The notes under the pieces were generated by a model. That model saw nothing but the letters and a program-made list of their open reading frames with translations, was not told where the DNA came from and did not search any database. Position numbers and translations under genes: made by a program. From positions 1-64,000 of the forward strand of contig JAFGTP010000048.1 of NCBI GenBank assembly GCA_016934035.1: DNA of 64,000 nt, written 5' to 3'. The DNA is from Fidelibacterota bacterium (GTDB lineage: Bacteria > Fidelibacterota > UBA2242 > JAFGTP01). This document shows, piece by piece, positions 25,482-34,450 of the stretch. Position 1 is the stretch's first letter. Every line of letters begins with the position of its first letter.

Positions 25482-26891
25482 ATGGCTGAAGCTATCAAAA
25501 GAACGATCAGAGATTCTGCCGGCGCCCGTTGGACGGCTCTTGCAATTGTATCGTTTACAATGTTTTGCGGATATCTATTTACAGATGTCCTTTCACCACT
25601 GAAACCATTATTACAACAGTCCGTTGCTGAAGGCGGTTTGGCCTGGACCAGTATTGATTTCGGTGTCTTTGCCGGAGCTTACGGATTTTTAAATGTTTTT
25701 TTACTGATGCTGATCTTTTCAGGACTTATTCTTGATAAAAAAGGCATTCGGTTTTCACTGATACTATCCGCTGCAATTATGGTCATTGGTGCTGTCCTTA
25801 AATATTTAGCCATTTCAAAAAGTTTCGCTGCCGATGCAACAACGACATTCTTGTTTTGGGAAGTTAAAAGCCAGGTATTCTGGGCATCTTTTGGATATGC
25901 AATTTTTGGTGTAGGTGTTGAGTTTGCCGGAATTACAGTTTCCAAGGTCATTGTCAAATGGTTTAAAGGATACCAAATCGCCTTAGCCATGGGGCTTCAG
26001 GTTTCTTTCGCACGTCTTGGATCAATGTCAGCATTGGCTTTTCCAGCAATAATTGCAGCAAAATGGAGTATTACTACACCAGTGTTACTAGGAACAGTTT
26101 TATTAATTATTGGTTTTCTATCCTTCATTTTCTACACCTTCATGGATAAAAAATTAGATAAACAGGAACAAGACAACAAAGATCTTCAGGAAAATCAGGA
26201 AGAAGAAGAAGGATTTCATGCAAAAGACATTCTTATTATCCTGAAGAACAAAGGTTTCTGGTATATTGCTTTATTGTGTGTATTATTTTATGGCGGCGTT
26301 TTCCCCTTTTACAAATTTGGTGCAGACCTATTTGTAAACAAATTTGGCATGTCCCCCAAATTTGCCGGACTTGTACCTTCAATTATTCCCATTGGAACTT
26401 TAGCTCTGACGCCCCTTTTTGGCAATATATATGACCGCAAAGGCAAAGGTGCTACGATCATGCTGATCGGCGCTGTAATGCTTCTCGGTGTCCATATAAT
26501 TCTTTTCATACCAGGTATTACAAGTGTTGCAGTTGGTGCATTAGCCGTTATCGTTCTCGGTATTGCTTTTTCTCTTGTACCTTCAGCAATGTGGCCTTCA
26601 GTTCCCAAAATCATTCCTGAACATCTTTTAGGAACAGCCTTCGCTTTGATTTTCTATATCCAGAATATTGGTCTGATGCTGATCCCATTTTTCCTGGGAA
26701 TCGTTTTGGATAAATCCAATCCTGGAGTCGCAGCTCAAATAGCATCTGGTCAGGACGTTGTTTACAACTACACAGTGACCATGTCAATTTTTGTCGTTCT
26801 GGCTGCCCTGGCTGTAATTGTTGCTATCGGATTAAAACGTGATGATAAAAAAGAAGGTTTTGGTCTGGAATTGCCAAATATCGAACATTAA
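25482..26891 (+). CDS. Major facilitator superfamily transporter
   Basis: Twelve hydrophobic segments are arranged as two six-helix halves separated by a charged loop (residues about 225-250, rich in KEQD). The first loop between helices 2 and 3 has LILDKKGIRFSL and the second half has GNIYDRKGKGATIML, the MFS GxxxDRxG-type motif. The substrate is not evident; sequence style resembles the nitrate- or organic-anion-like MFS members of Bacteroidota. The ATG is preceded by AAGGGGAG, and a clear terminator follows. It is monocistronic in the cytoplasmic membrane. Confidence 0.88.
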   Translation: MAEAIKRTIRDSAGARWTALAIVSFTMFCGYLFTDVLSPLKPLLQQSVAEGGLAWTSIDFGVFAGAYGFLNVFLLMLIFSGLILDKKGIRFSLILSAAIMVIGAVLKYLAISKSFAADATTTFLFWEVKSQVFWASFGYAIFGVGVEFAGITVSKVIVKWFKGYQIALAMGLQVSFARLGSMSALAFPAIIAAKWSITTPVLLGTVLLIIGFLSFIFYTFMDKKLDKQEQDNKDLQENQEEEEGFHAKDILIILKNKGFWYIALLCVLFYGGVFPFYKFGADLFVNKFGMSPKFAGLVPSIIPIGTLALTPLFGNIYDRKGKGATIMLIGAVMLLGVHIILFIPGITSVAVGALAVIVLGIAFSLVPSAMWPSVPKIIPEHLLGTAFALIFYIQNIGLMLIPFFLGIVLDKSNPGVAAQIASGQDVVYNYTVTMSIFVVLAALAVIVAIGLKRDDKKEGFGLELPNIEH

Positions 26892-26910
26892 TATTATTTT
26901 CATATTATAA

Positions 26911-26942
26911 AAAGTCCCGAAAATTTCGGGACTTTTTTTTTA
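26911..26942 (+). terminator. Rho-independent terminator after the MFS gene
   Basis: A perfect 11-12 bp stem (AAAGTCCCGAAA / TTTCGGGACTTT) with a very small loop is followed by a run of T. It ends the MFS transcript about 20 bp after the stop codon and separates it from nrdJ. Confidence 0.9.
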
Positions 26943-27027
26943 TAATCCATCTAGCTTACTGATTTTCAAAGCCTAATAATTGACCGCAAAAAAAAGAAAA
27001 AAATCCTTTTGAATGGTTACAATTCTG

Positions 27028-27063
27028 AAATAAATTAACCCATATATTGTAGAATAAATTAAC
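27028..27063. promoter_or_regulatory. Direct repeat upstream of nrdJ
   Basis: The 11-mer AATAAATTAAC occurs at 27029-27039 and 27053-27063, 24 bp apart, with CATATATTGTAG between. The middle element loosely resembles an NrdR box but the match is imperfect and only one copy is visible. It could be a regulator or promoter site of nrdJ, which begins 27 bp downstream. Confidence 0.3.
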
Positions 27064-27089
27064 TTATACCACAAAATAATGAGGATTTA

Positions 27090-29375
27090 ATGAAAATTGT
27101 AAGACCAATATGGACAGCCGAAAGACAGCGGGTTTTGGCGGATCGTTACCTTTATAAAGTTGAAAAAACCTGGGAAGATTTAGCAGCAAGGTTAGCCAGA
27201 AATGTAAAAACTGATATTTTTGAAGATCTTGTGAATTATAGATTTTTACCTGCCGGAAGAATTTTATCCGGACTCGGTACAGATACTGTTAAGACTTTTT
27301 TTAACTGCTATGTTTTAGCTTTTGAAAGCGTTGGTGATGGTGTGGACAGCCGCAGTTCAATCATGAACCTCTTCACCCGTGTTTTCGAAATCAGCGCCCG
27401 GGGCGGCGGCGTTGGAATTAACTGGTCTCCCCTGCGTCCTAAAAACAGTAAAATCAGCAAAGTCAATGGTGAATCCTCCGGCTCCGTCTCCTGGATGGAA
27501 TCGCTTAATGCACTTGCCGGACGCATCAGCCAGGGCGGATCGAGACGGGGCGCCTATATGTTTGGTCTGGAAGCCTGGCATCCGGATATAGAAGAATTCA
27601 TTACTATCAAGCGCGATCTGACAAAACTGGAAAACGCCAATCTATCGGTCTTTGTCTCTGATGATTTTATGGAAGCGGTAAAAGCAGATTCCGACTGGCA
27701 CCTGGAGTTTCCCGACCCATCCTATGAAAAATATGATTCCGACTGGGACGGTGATCTGAAAGAATGGAAAAATAAAGGCTATCCAGTCAATCATTACAAA
27801 ACACTAAAAGCAAAACAGTTATTCAATCTCATCACCGATTATGCTCATGGTAACGGCGAACCCGGCCTGATTTTTCTGGAACGATATAACAAATGCAACA
27901 TTGCCAACCAGGATGAAAAAATTGTAGCCACAAACCCCTGTGGCGAACAAGGACTTTCCCCCAATTCTGTTTGCAATCTCGGATCAGTCAATCTGACCCA
28001 ATTCGTTGATACGAACACCAAAACGATTCTCTGGGACCAACTACAAACTACTCTTCACCACTCTGTAGAATTTCTTGATGAAATTATAGATCTGAACCCA
28101 TATTACCTAGAAAAAACACGTCAGCACCAGCATGATTTCCGCAAAATTGGGGTCGGTATTATGGGTTTGGCTGATTTCCTGATCTTGCAAAATATCGCCT
28201 ATGGTTCCGATGAATCCTATTATATTATGGACAAAGTCATGCGTTTTATTCAAAATGAATCTTTTCGCAAATCCGCTCTCCTTGCCAAAGAAAAAGGACC
28301 AGCGCCAATCTGGAAAGAGTACATGCTGAAAAATCCCTATATTCAGCAATTGGACCCTGATGTACTGGCCCTGGTAAAAGCCTACGGTCTGAGAAACACC
28401 AGAATTCTTACTGTAGCTCCCACCGGTTCCATTGGTATGCTGGCAGGGGTTTCTTCTGGCATTGAACCCAACTTTGCTTTCGAATTGACCCGGGCAGACC
28501 GTTTAGGTGAACGCCGGGTTATTCACTGGTTACCTGAATTAAAAGAGGAACTGGGATTATCAGATGAGGTTTTTGTCGAAGCCTCAGACCTCACATCCAT
28601 GCAGCATGTCAAAATGCAATCGGTGGTTCAAAAATATGTCGACAGCAGTATCAGTAAAACCATCAATGCGCCCTCAGAAACATCTAAAGAAGATACCCGT
28701 GAAGTTTACCTTTACGCTTATGATTCCGGATGCAAAGGGGTAACCTATTACCGTGACGGCTCCCGGGTTGGTGTTCTTCGAAAAGAAGAAAAAGAGAACA
28801 TCCAAAATGAAATCACCGAGTTGGAAAAAATGTTTAAAGAAGCAGGAAAAGAAGTCATCAATGATAAAATCAAAATTCCTCTGGAACCGCCGGTTAAACT
28901 TTATAAAAGAAAAGACAATAACCATAAAAAATGGTACTTCTTTATCGCTTTTGCCGACCAGGCCTGTACCCGTCCTTTTGCTCTGTTCATCAAAACCAAC
29001 AATCATGTCAGCAAGGATGTCGCCGACTGGATTATTTCAAAAATGGAACGCATGATGGCGCGCAAGGGAATCAATGAAGACCTGATCGATGAACAGGTAA
29101 GGAAATATTCAGACCAGGATAATGTTGATAAAATTGCCCGCACCATCAGTATGTCCCTGCGTCATAATATTCAAATAAAGGATATTGTCGGTACTTTGGA
29201 CAAAATTGAGCCAGAATTCTCCTCCCTGCTATTCCATATTAAAAAATTACTGGAAAACTTCATTCCCGACGGTACACCGGTTAAAGGGACCTGTCCTGAA
29301 TGCGGCAATACAAAATTGGTCTATCAGGAAGGCTGTCAGTTGTGTCCCTTATGTATGTGGTCAAAATGTGGTTAA
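27090..29375 (+). CDS. nrdJ: Adenosylcobalamin-dependent (class II) ribonucleotide reductase
   Basis: This enzyme reduces ribonucleotides to deoxyribonucleotides using coenzyme B12. It shows RFLPAGRILSG, the first active-site cysteine in FNCYV (Cys73), SARGGGVGINWSPLR, the radical cysteine and glutamate in NPCGEQ (Cys284, Glu286), VCNLGSVNL, and PTGSIGMLAGVSSGIEP. The C-terminus carries a zinc-ribbon-like CPECGNTK...CQLCPLC and the redox-active WSKCG end. Its 761 residues agree with the class. No nrdB, nrdD or nrdR gene lies nearby, and no B12 riboswitch was recognised in the 145-bp leader. The start has GAGGA upstream. Confidence 0.96.
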   Translation: MKIVRPIWTAERQRVLADRYLYKVEKTWEDLAARLARNVKTDIFEDLVNYRFLPAGRILSGLGTDTVKTFFNCYVLAFESVGDGVDSRSSIMNLFTRVFEISARGGGVGINWSPLRPKNSKISKVNGESSGSVSWMESLNALAGRISQGGSRRGAYMFGLEAWHPDIEEFITIKRDLTKLENANLSVFVSDDFMEAVKADSDWHLEFPDPSYEKYDSDWDGDLKEWKNKGYPVNHYKTLKAKQLFNLITDYAHGNGEPGLIFLERYNKCNIANQDEKIVATNPCGEQGLSPNSVCNLGSVNLTQFVDTNTKTILWDQLQTTLHHSVEFLDEIIDLNPYYLEKTRQHQHDFRKIGVGIMGLADFLILQNIAYGSDESYYIMDKVMRFIQNESFRKSALLAKEKGPAPIWKEYMLKNPYIQQLDPDVLALVKAYGLRNTRILTVAPTGSIGMLAGVSSGIEPNFAFELTRADRLGERRVIHWLPELKEELGLSDEVFVEASDLTSMQHVKMQSVVQKYVDSSISKTINAPSETSKEDTREVYLYAYDSGCKGVTYYRDGSRVGVLRKEEKENIQNEITELEKMFKEAGKEVINDKIKIPLEPPVKLYKRKDNNHKKWYFFIAFADQACTRPFALFIKTNNHVSKDVADWIISKMERMMARKGINEDLIDEQVRKYSDQDNVDKIARTISMSLRHNIQIKDIVGTLDKIEPEFSSLLFHIKKLLENFIPDGTPVKGTCPECGNTKLVYQEGCQLCPLCMWSKCG

Positions 29376-29649
29376 TGTCTTAATTTTAAAGGAAGTTACT
29401 TTTATTCAGGATGACGCTTGGGATGAAGAAAATATCTGGACCACTTGTATATTTTTACCGGAGTCATTGCTAACTATTGAAGTTCTGTCTTGGAATCAAA
29501 CCCAAATCGGAAGAATCAGCAGTCCCTGTTCTCATGCGCCATTCGGATTTCTTCAATTTCGAACCTATTGTTTAAAAAAATTACCCATGATAGAATCAAC
29601 AGGACAAGCCAGTTTTTTATTGTAATTTGATACTTCTGGGTTTTATATT

Positions 29650-30051
29650 ATGCAGATGAAAAAGAAACAGATCCTAATGCACCTCCTCTTAATTACACTC
29701 CTACTAAATGTATTCCATGACCTGCTGCCCTATCACAATCACCACAACGCTCATATAAATCATGAAATGCATCGTAACTATTGTGAAAAAGAAGAACACA
29801 GCCATTCAAAAGATCAGGATTTTCATGATTATACCTTATGTAATATTTGCTTTTCCGAGCAAATCAACGTTTTTAATCAATTTCAATGTAAAGTAACATT
29901 TTCCGCCGGTCCAACGGATATTATTCTTCTGGACCAGGATATTGTCCGTTTAAAATTCTGTAATAGTATCGAAAATAACACCTTCACGATTCCCCGATCC
30001 AATTTCAAAAAACGCTCACATGCTCATCGTGCTCCGCCTTTTATTGGTTAA
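29650..30051 (+). CDS. Small His-rich exported protein upstream of metal efflux genes
   Basis: An N-terminal hydrophobic segment (LMHLLLITLLLNVFHDLL) looks like a signal peptide or anchor. It is followed by a histidine cluster (PYHNHHNAHINHEMH), a CEKEEHSHSK segment, two cysteines in TLCNICF and a C-terminal HAHRAPPFIG. I do not recognise a named family, but small proteins of this style often precede CzcA/CusA-type genes in Bacteroidota-like genomes. Binding of Zn, Cu or Co in the periplasm is a reasonable inference. ATG 29650 or 29656 could start it; neither has a good ribosome site. A hairpin at 30073 separates it from the adaptor gene. The 274 bp before it contains no gene I can support. 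Confidence 0.6.
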   Translation: MQMKKKQILMHLLLITLLLNVFHDLLPYHNHHNAHINHEMHRNYCEKEEHSHSKDQDFHDYTLCNICFSEQINVFNQFQCKVTFSAGPTDIILLDQDIVRLKFCNSIENNTFTIPRSNFKKRSHAHRAPPFIG

Positions 30052-30072
30052 TAATCCTAGAAAACAATGAAC

Positions 30073-30108
30073 TTCGCAGGGGCTCATATTACCCCGCGAA
30101 ATATTTTT
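30073..30108 (+). terminator. Hairpin between the His-rich gene and the RND adaptor gene
   Basis: TTCGC.GGGG and CCCC.GCGAA pair with one bulged A, followed by atattttt. It may be a weak terminator or attenuator that reduces read-through from the His-rich gene into the efflux operon. Confidence 0.5.
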
Positions 30109-30133
30109 AATCATTAACTAATGAAAGACTTTT

Positions 30134-31315
30134 ATGAAAAAAATATTTCTTCCGATCATTTTAATCTTCGCATTAGGCACCTGTAATTTTGCTCAGCAGG
30201 GGCACGTCCATTCACACGAAAAAAGCAATCACGATCATGAGCATTTATCCCAAAGTCACGAATGTGAGAATCTCGACCACGATCACGACGACTCAATCAA
30301 CACACACAATCACTCTTCCACAATAGAAAAGTTCAAAACTCAGGCAATAGAGCCCCGAACCTTTATTCGCACAATTTATACAACAGGAATGATCAGAATC
30401 GTCCCAAAAAACGAATGGGTGATTACGGCCAGTTCCGCCGGTATTATCAATTTTTTATCCGGCTCCTTGGTGGAAGGCATCGAGGTGGTAAAAGGCCAAA
30501 CTCTCTTTTCTCTTTCGGGAAATAATATGATTGACGAAAATCCTGCACTGCAGTTTATTCACACAAAAAACGCTTATTTGCAAAGCCTGGAAAATTTTAA
30601 TAGAGCAAAACATTTAATTCAGGAAAAAATTATCAGCTCTAAGGAATTTCAGGAAAGAAAATTAAAACTTGCAGCTGACAGTGCTGCCTATTGGATTTTG
30701 AAGAGAAACTACCATTCAGAATCCCTGACGATACAATCATCGATATCTGGACGGCTTTATAAACTTTTCGTTCAAAATGGCGAGTATGTCGAAGCCGGCC
30801 AAAAATTAGCAATCGTCACCGGCGAAGACAATCATCTTCTGGAAGTTTCCCTGCCCAAAAAATATTTCTCAAATCTTCAGAAAATTGGATCCGGCACCTT
30901 TAAAATGGAGTATGATAAACAATTCTATTCCTTTACATCAACTGCAAGAATTTCCTATGCAAACAGAATAACATCCGGTTCCCCTTACATTCCAGTCTTG
31001 TTTAACATTGAAAACAAAAACCTTCTTCCCGGTAGTTTCGCTGAAGTCTGGCTCAATGTGGAGAAAAAGCCCGACTCAATTGTCATTCCTAAATCGGCAT
31101 TAATAGAGCAGCAAGGGCTGTATTTTGTTTTCAAAGAAGTTGCTGAAAATGACTTTTTGAAAGTCCGGATACAAGTAGAAGCCATCAATGCACATGAAGC
31201 CAAAATTTCCTCCGGCCTGCACGTTGGTGATGAAATTTTGATCGGCGGAGTTTTGGAAATGAAACTCCTTCAGTCCACAGGTGCTATTGATCCTCATGCT
31301 GGTCATAATCATTAA
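30134..31315 (+). CDS. RND efflux periplasmic adaptor (CusB/CzcB-like)
   Basis: A Sec signal (LPIILIFALGTCNFAQQ) is followed by a strongly histidine-rich stretch of about 45 residues (repeated HDHEH, DHDHDD, HNHSS), likely a metal-binding antenna. The adaptor domains follow: barrel-sandwich halves around GIINFLSGSLVEGIEVVKGQ and GRLYKLFVQNGEYVEAGQ flank a short helical hairpin, then a beta-barrel (GTFKMEYDKQFYSFTS) and a membrane-proximal end with HAGHNH. It joins the RND pump to the TolC-like channel. The pump gene begins 16 bp downstream. Confidence 0.92.
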   Translation: MKKIFLPIILIFALGTCNFAQQGHVHSHEKSNHDHEHLSQSHECENLDHDHDDSINTHNHSSTIEKFKTQAIEPRTFIRTIYTTGMIRIVPKNEWVITASSAGIINFLSGSLVEGIEVVKGQTLFSLSGNNMIDENPALQFIHTKNAYLQSLENFNRAKHLIQEKIISSKEFQERKLKLAADSAAYWILKRNYHSESLTIQSSISGRLYKLFVQNGEYVEAGQKLAIVTGEDNHLLEVSLPKKYFSNLQKIGSGTFKMEYDKQFYSFTSTARISYANRITSGSPYIPVLFNIENKNLLPGSFAEVWLNVEKKPDSIVIPKSALIEQQGLYFVFKEVAENDFLKVRIQVEAINAHEAKISSGLHVGDEILIGGVLEMKLLQSTGAIDPHAGHNH

Positions 31316-31330
31316 ACCGGAGAATTAATA

Positions 31331-34300
31331 ATGTGGTTAGATAAAATTGTAAGATTTTCAATTGAGAACCGATTCACTGTCCTTGTGGCGGCAATCGTCG
31401 TGATGGGACTTGGATTTTTCATTGCCGTAAATATGAACGTGGATGTATTTCCGGATCTCACTGCCCCTACAGTAACATTAATGACTGAAGCCCATGGTAT
31501 GGCTACGGAAGATGTGGAAAGACTGATTACCTTTCCCATAGAAACTATTGTCAACGGGGCCGGCAATGTCCGCCGTGTCCGGTCTAAGACCTATCCGGGC
31601 GTATCTATCGTCTGGATTGATTTTGACTGGGGAATGGATATCTATAAAGCCCGTCAAATAGTATCGGAAAAAATGGCTGGGATCCGGGATAATTTACCCC
31701 ATGGTTCCGATGAACCTTTTATGACGCCCCAATCATCCATCATGGGAGAGGTTATGCTCATTGCCGTTACCAGTGATTCAATCTCCACTATGGACCTTCG
31801 CACCCTTAGCGAATGGCAGATCAGGCAACGCTTACTGGCGGTCAATGGTGTGGCACAGGTCATTGTCATGGGCGGCGATGTGAAACAATACCAGGCCCTG
31901 CTCAATCCTGAAAAAATGCGTTACTATGATATTAGCCTGGAAGATGTATATACTGCCTGCCAAAACCTAAACAGCAATTCCTCCGGTGGCATCATCAACG
32001 AATTCAACCAGGAATATTTGATCCGGGGAATGGCCCGAACCACTGACATTGAAAAAATCGCAAAAAGTGTTGTTAAAATGAATGGCCCTGATCCAATTTT
32101 ACTGTCGGACATTGCAATGGTCAAAACAGGGAAAGCCGAGCCCAAAATCGGCGATGCTTTCCTCAATGGTCAAGAGGCTGTAATCATCACTGTTTTGAAA
32201 CAACCTCAGACAAATACACTCAAGCTGACCCGCAAAATTGATATTGCGCTGGAAGATCTGTCGCAAAACCTTCCGTCCCATATCAAAATCAATTCACATG
32301 TTTTCCGTCAGGCTGATTTCATTAATATATCCATCAACAATGTTAAAAACGCATTGGTCCAGGGCGGTGTTCTGGTAACTCTTATTCTGTTCTTTTTCCT
32401 GATGAATTATCGAACAACCCTGATCTCATTGCTTGCGATACCACTTTCCCTATTGGCAACGGTTATTCTGTTAAAAATAATTGGTATGTCCATTAATGCT
32501 ATGGTTTTGGGTGGAATGGCCATTGCTATTGGTGTTTTAGTCGATGATGCCATTGTTGATGTGGAAAATTCCTACAAACGTCTTCGGGAAAATTTCAAAT
32601 TGCCCAAAGCACTGCGCCGACCCGTTGACATTGTTAATTTTGACGCTTCAGTAGAAATTCGTTCTACCATAATCAACACGACACTGATTATCATCGCCGC
32701 TTTCAGTCCCCTGTTTTTTTTGTCAGGAATGGAAGGAAGAATGCTTCGTCCCCTGGGAACCACCTTTATCATATCCCTGATCGCATCGACCCTTGTAGCC
32801 CTGGCTGTGACACCCGCCCTTTGCAGTCTTCTGCTCTCATCAGATAAGCAACTATCCCGACATAAAAATCGCAATAATAAACTGGTCTCACACCTCAATG
32901 ACAAATACATAACTTCACTGGAATATACTCTCAGATACCCAAAAATCATACTAATCCTGGTGGCCCTGTTACTGGTCACTTCAATTGCCACCCTGTTCAC
33001 CCTGGGACGCAGTTTTTTACCGGATTTCAATGAAGGCACCTTGGTCATTAATACTATTGCCAAGCCGGGAATTTCCCTGGAAGCCAATTCGAGATTGAAT
33101 AAACAGATTGAAGTAAAATTACTGGATATGGAAGAAATCCAATATATTTCCAGACGTTCCGGACGTGCAGAGCAGAGCGCACACATGCATGGCGGCTCCT
33201 ATTCTGCCGAAATTGATATTCCTTATCAGTTGAAAAATCGCACTCAAAAAGAATTTCTGACGGATTTGCGTCATCGGCTGATTTCCATCACTGGATTAAA
33301 TATCAGTGTCGGACAACCCCTTTCCCACCGCATCGACCACATGCTCTCGGGCACCAATGCCGCTATCGCACTGAAAATATTTGGAGAGGACCTCAACATA
33401 ATGGCCGGCATCGCCCAAAGCATTGAAAAGGAAATCAAAACTATTCCAGGAATTGTTGATCTGCGCATTGAACCACAGGTGGAAATCCCCCAATACCAAA
33501 TCATTCCCAAAAGGGAAATGATGGCAAAATACAGCATCACTTTGGCGCAATTCAATGAATTCATCCAAACCGCCATTGCAGGTGCAAAAGTTTCACAGGT
33601 TTTCGATGGAGACCGAAACTTTGATTTTATCCTTCGCTATGATACCCAATTCAGAAACACCCTAGAATCAATAAAGAATATTCTGATTGACTCACCGGTT
33701 TATGGAAAAGTTCCCTTGAGTTATGTGGCAGAATTAAAATCCACTTCCGGCCCCAATATGATCAATCGTGAAAATGTCCAGCGCAAGTTGGTTGTATCCG
33801 CAAATATTGCCGGCCGTGATTTGCACAGCATCATTTCTGATATTCAAAAGACAATTAACAAAAAAATCAATATTCCGGAAAATTATCGAATCGAATATGG
33901 CGGCCAATTCGAAAGTGAAGCCAAGTCATCAAAAATAATTTTAGTCACCTCAATTTTTGCTGTCCTGATCATTTTCATGTTGCTGCTCCAGCAATTCAAA
34001 TCCTTGAAAACCACCGGCATTGTTATGCTGAATCTTCCGCTGGCCATCATCGGTGGAATTTTTGCCCTTCGGTTCACCTCAGGAATTTTGAGTATTCCGG
34101 GACTAATCGGCTTCATCACATTGTTTGGTATTGCTGCGCGTAATGGTATTTTACTGGTTTCCCGGTTTGAAACTTTGCAGAGTGAAGGAATGTGCTTACG
34201 AAATTCTATCATCAAAGGCGCCCGGGAACGTTTGGACCCAATCCTGATGACAGCTTTGACTGCCATTTTCGCGCTTGTTCCTTTGGCACTGGCTGGTGAC

Positions 34301-34450
34301 AAACCCGGCAATGAAATCCAGTCGCCAATGGCAATCGTTATTCTGGGTGGATTGATCACTTCGACATTCCTGAATATCTACATTGTCCCCATTATCTACA
34401 GTATGTTTTGCCAGAAAGAAATAAAAGGAGTGACTGATGAAACTAAATAA
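31331..34450 (+). CDS. Heavy-metal RND efflux pump (CusA/CzcA family)
   Basis: This 1039-residue inner membrane pump has the twelve-helix RND layout with two large periplasmic loops. It opens with FSIENRFTVLVAAIVVMGLG and DVFPDLTAPTV, typical of heavy-metal efflux (HME) RND pumps. The helix 4 motif reads AIAIGVLVDDAIVDVENSYKRL, which differs from the DFG..VDG form of CzcA and from the CusA form, so the metal cannot be assigned. The second half has GIAARNGILLVSRFE and RLDPILMTALTAIFALVPL. It is driven by proton (or sodium) influx and works with the adaptor and OMF genes on either side, overlapping the latter by 14 bp. Confidence 0.93.
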   Translation: MWLDKIVRFSIENRFTVLVAAIVVMGLGFFIAVNMNVDVFPDLTAPTVTLMTEAHGMATEDVERLITFPIETIVNGAGNVRRVRSKTYPGVSIVWIDFDWGMDIYKARQIVSEKMAGIRDNLPHGSDEPFMTPQSSIMGEVMLIAVTSDSISTMDLRTLSEWQIRQRLLAVNGVAQVIVMGGDVKQYQALLNPEKMRYYDISLEDVYTACQNLNSNSSGGIINEFNQEYLIRGMARTTDIEKIAKSVVKMNGPDPILLSDIAMVKTGKAEPKIGDAFLNGQEAVIITVLKQPQTNTLKLTRKIDIALEDLSQNLPSHIKINSHVFRQADFINISINNVKNALVQGGVLVTLILFFFLMNYRTTLISLLAIPLSLLATVILLKIIGMSINAMVLGGMAIAIGVLVDDAIVDVENSYKRLRENFKLPKALRRPVDIVNFDASVEIRSTIINTTLIIIAAFSPLFFLSGMEGRMLRPLGTTFIISLIASTLVALAVTPALCSLLLSSDKQLSRHKNRNNKLVSHLNDKYITSLEYTLRYPKIILILVALLLVTSIATLFTLGRSFLPDFNEGTLVINTIAKPGISLEANSRLNKQIEVKLLDMEEIQYISRRSGRAEQSAHMHGGSYSAEIDIPYQLKNRTQKEFLTDLRHRLISITGLNISVGQPLSHRIDHMLSGTNAAIALKIFGEDLNIMAGIAQSIEKEIKTIPGIVDLRIEPQVEIPQYQIIPKREMMAKYSITLAQFNEFIQTAIAGAKVSQVFDGDRNFDFILRYDTQFRNTLESIKNILIDSPVYGKVPLSYVAELKSTSGPNMINRENVQRKLVVSANIAGRDLHSIISDIQKTINKKINIPENYRIEYGGQFESEAKSSKIILVTSIFAVLIIFMLLLQQFKSLKTTGIVMLNLPLAIIGGIFALRFTSGILSIPGLIGFITLFGIAARNGILLVSRFETLQSEGMCLRNSIIKGARERLDPILMTALTAIFALVPLALAGDKPGNEIQSPMAIVILGGLITSTFLNIYIVPIIYSMFCQKEIKGVTDETK

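Noticed and set aside
26943-27089. Possible cobalamin riboswitch before the B12-dependent nrdJ
   Set aside because: The leader is only about 145 bp, AT-rich, and I see no B12-box-like sequence.
29185-29625. Frame overlapping the nrdJ 3' end and running into the spacer
   Set aside because: Most of it is an alternative frame of nrdJ; the extension beyond 29375 has no start signal and no recognisable domain.
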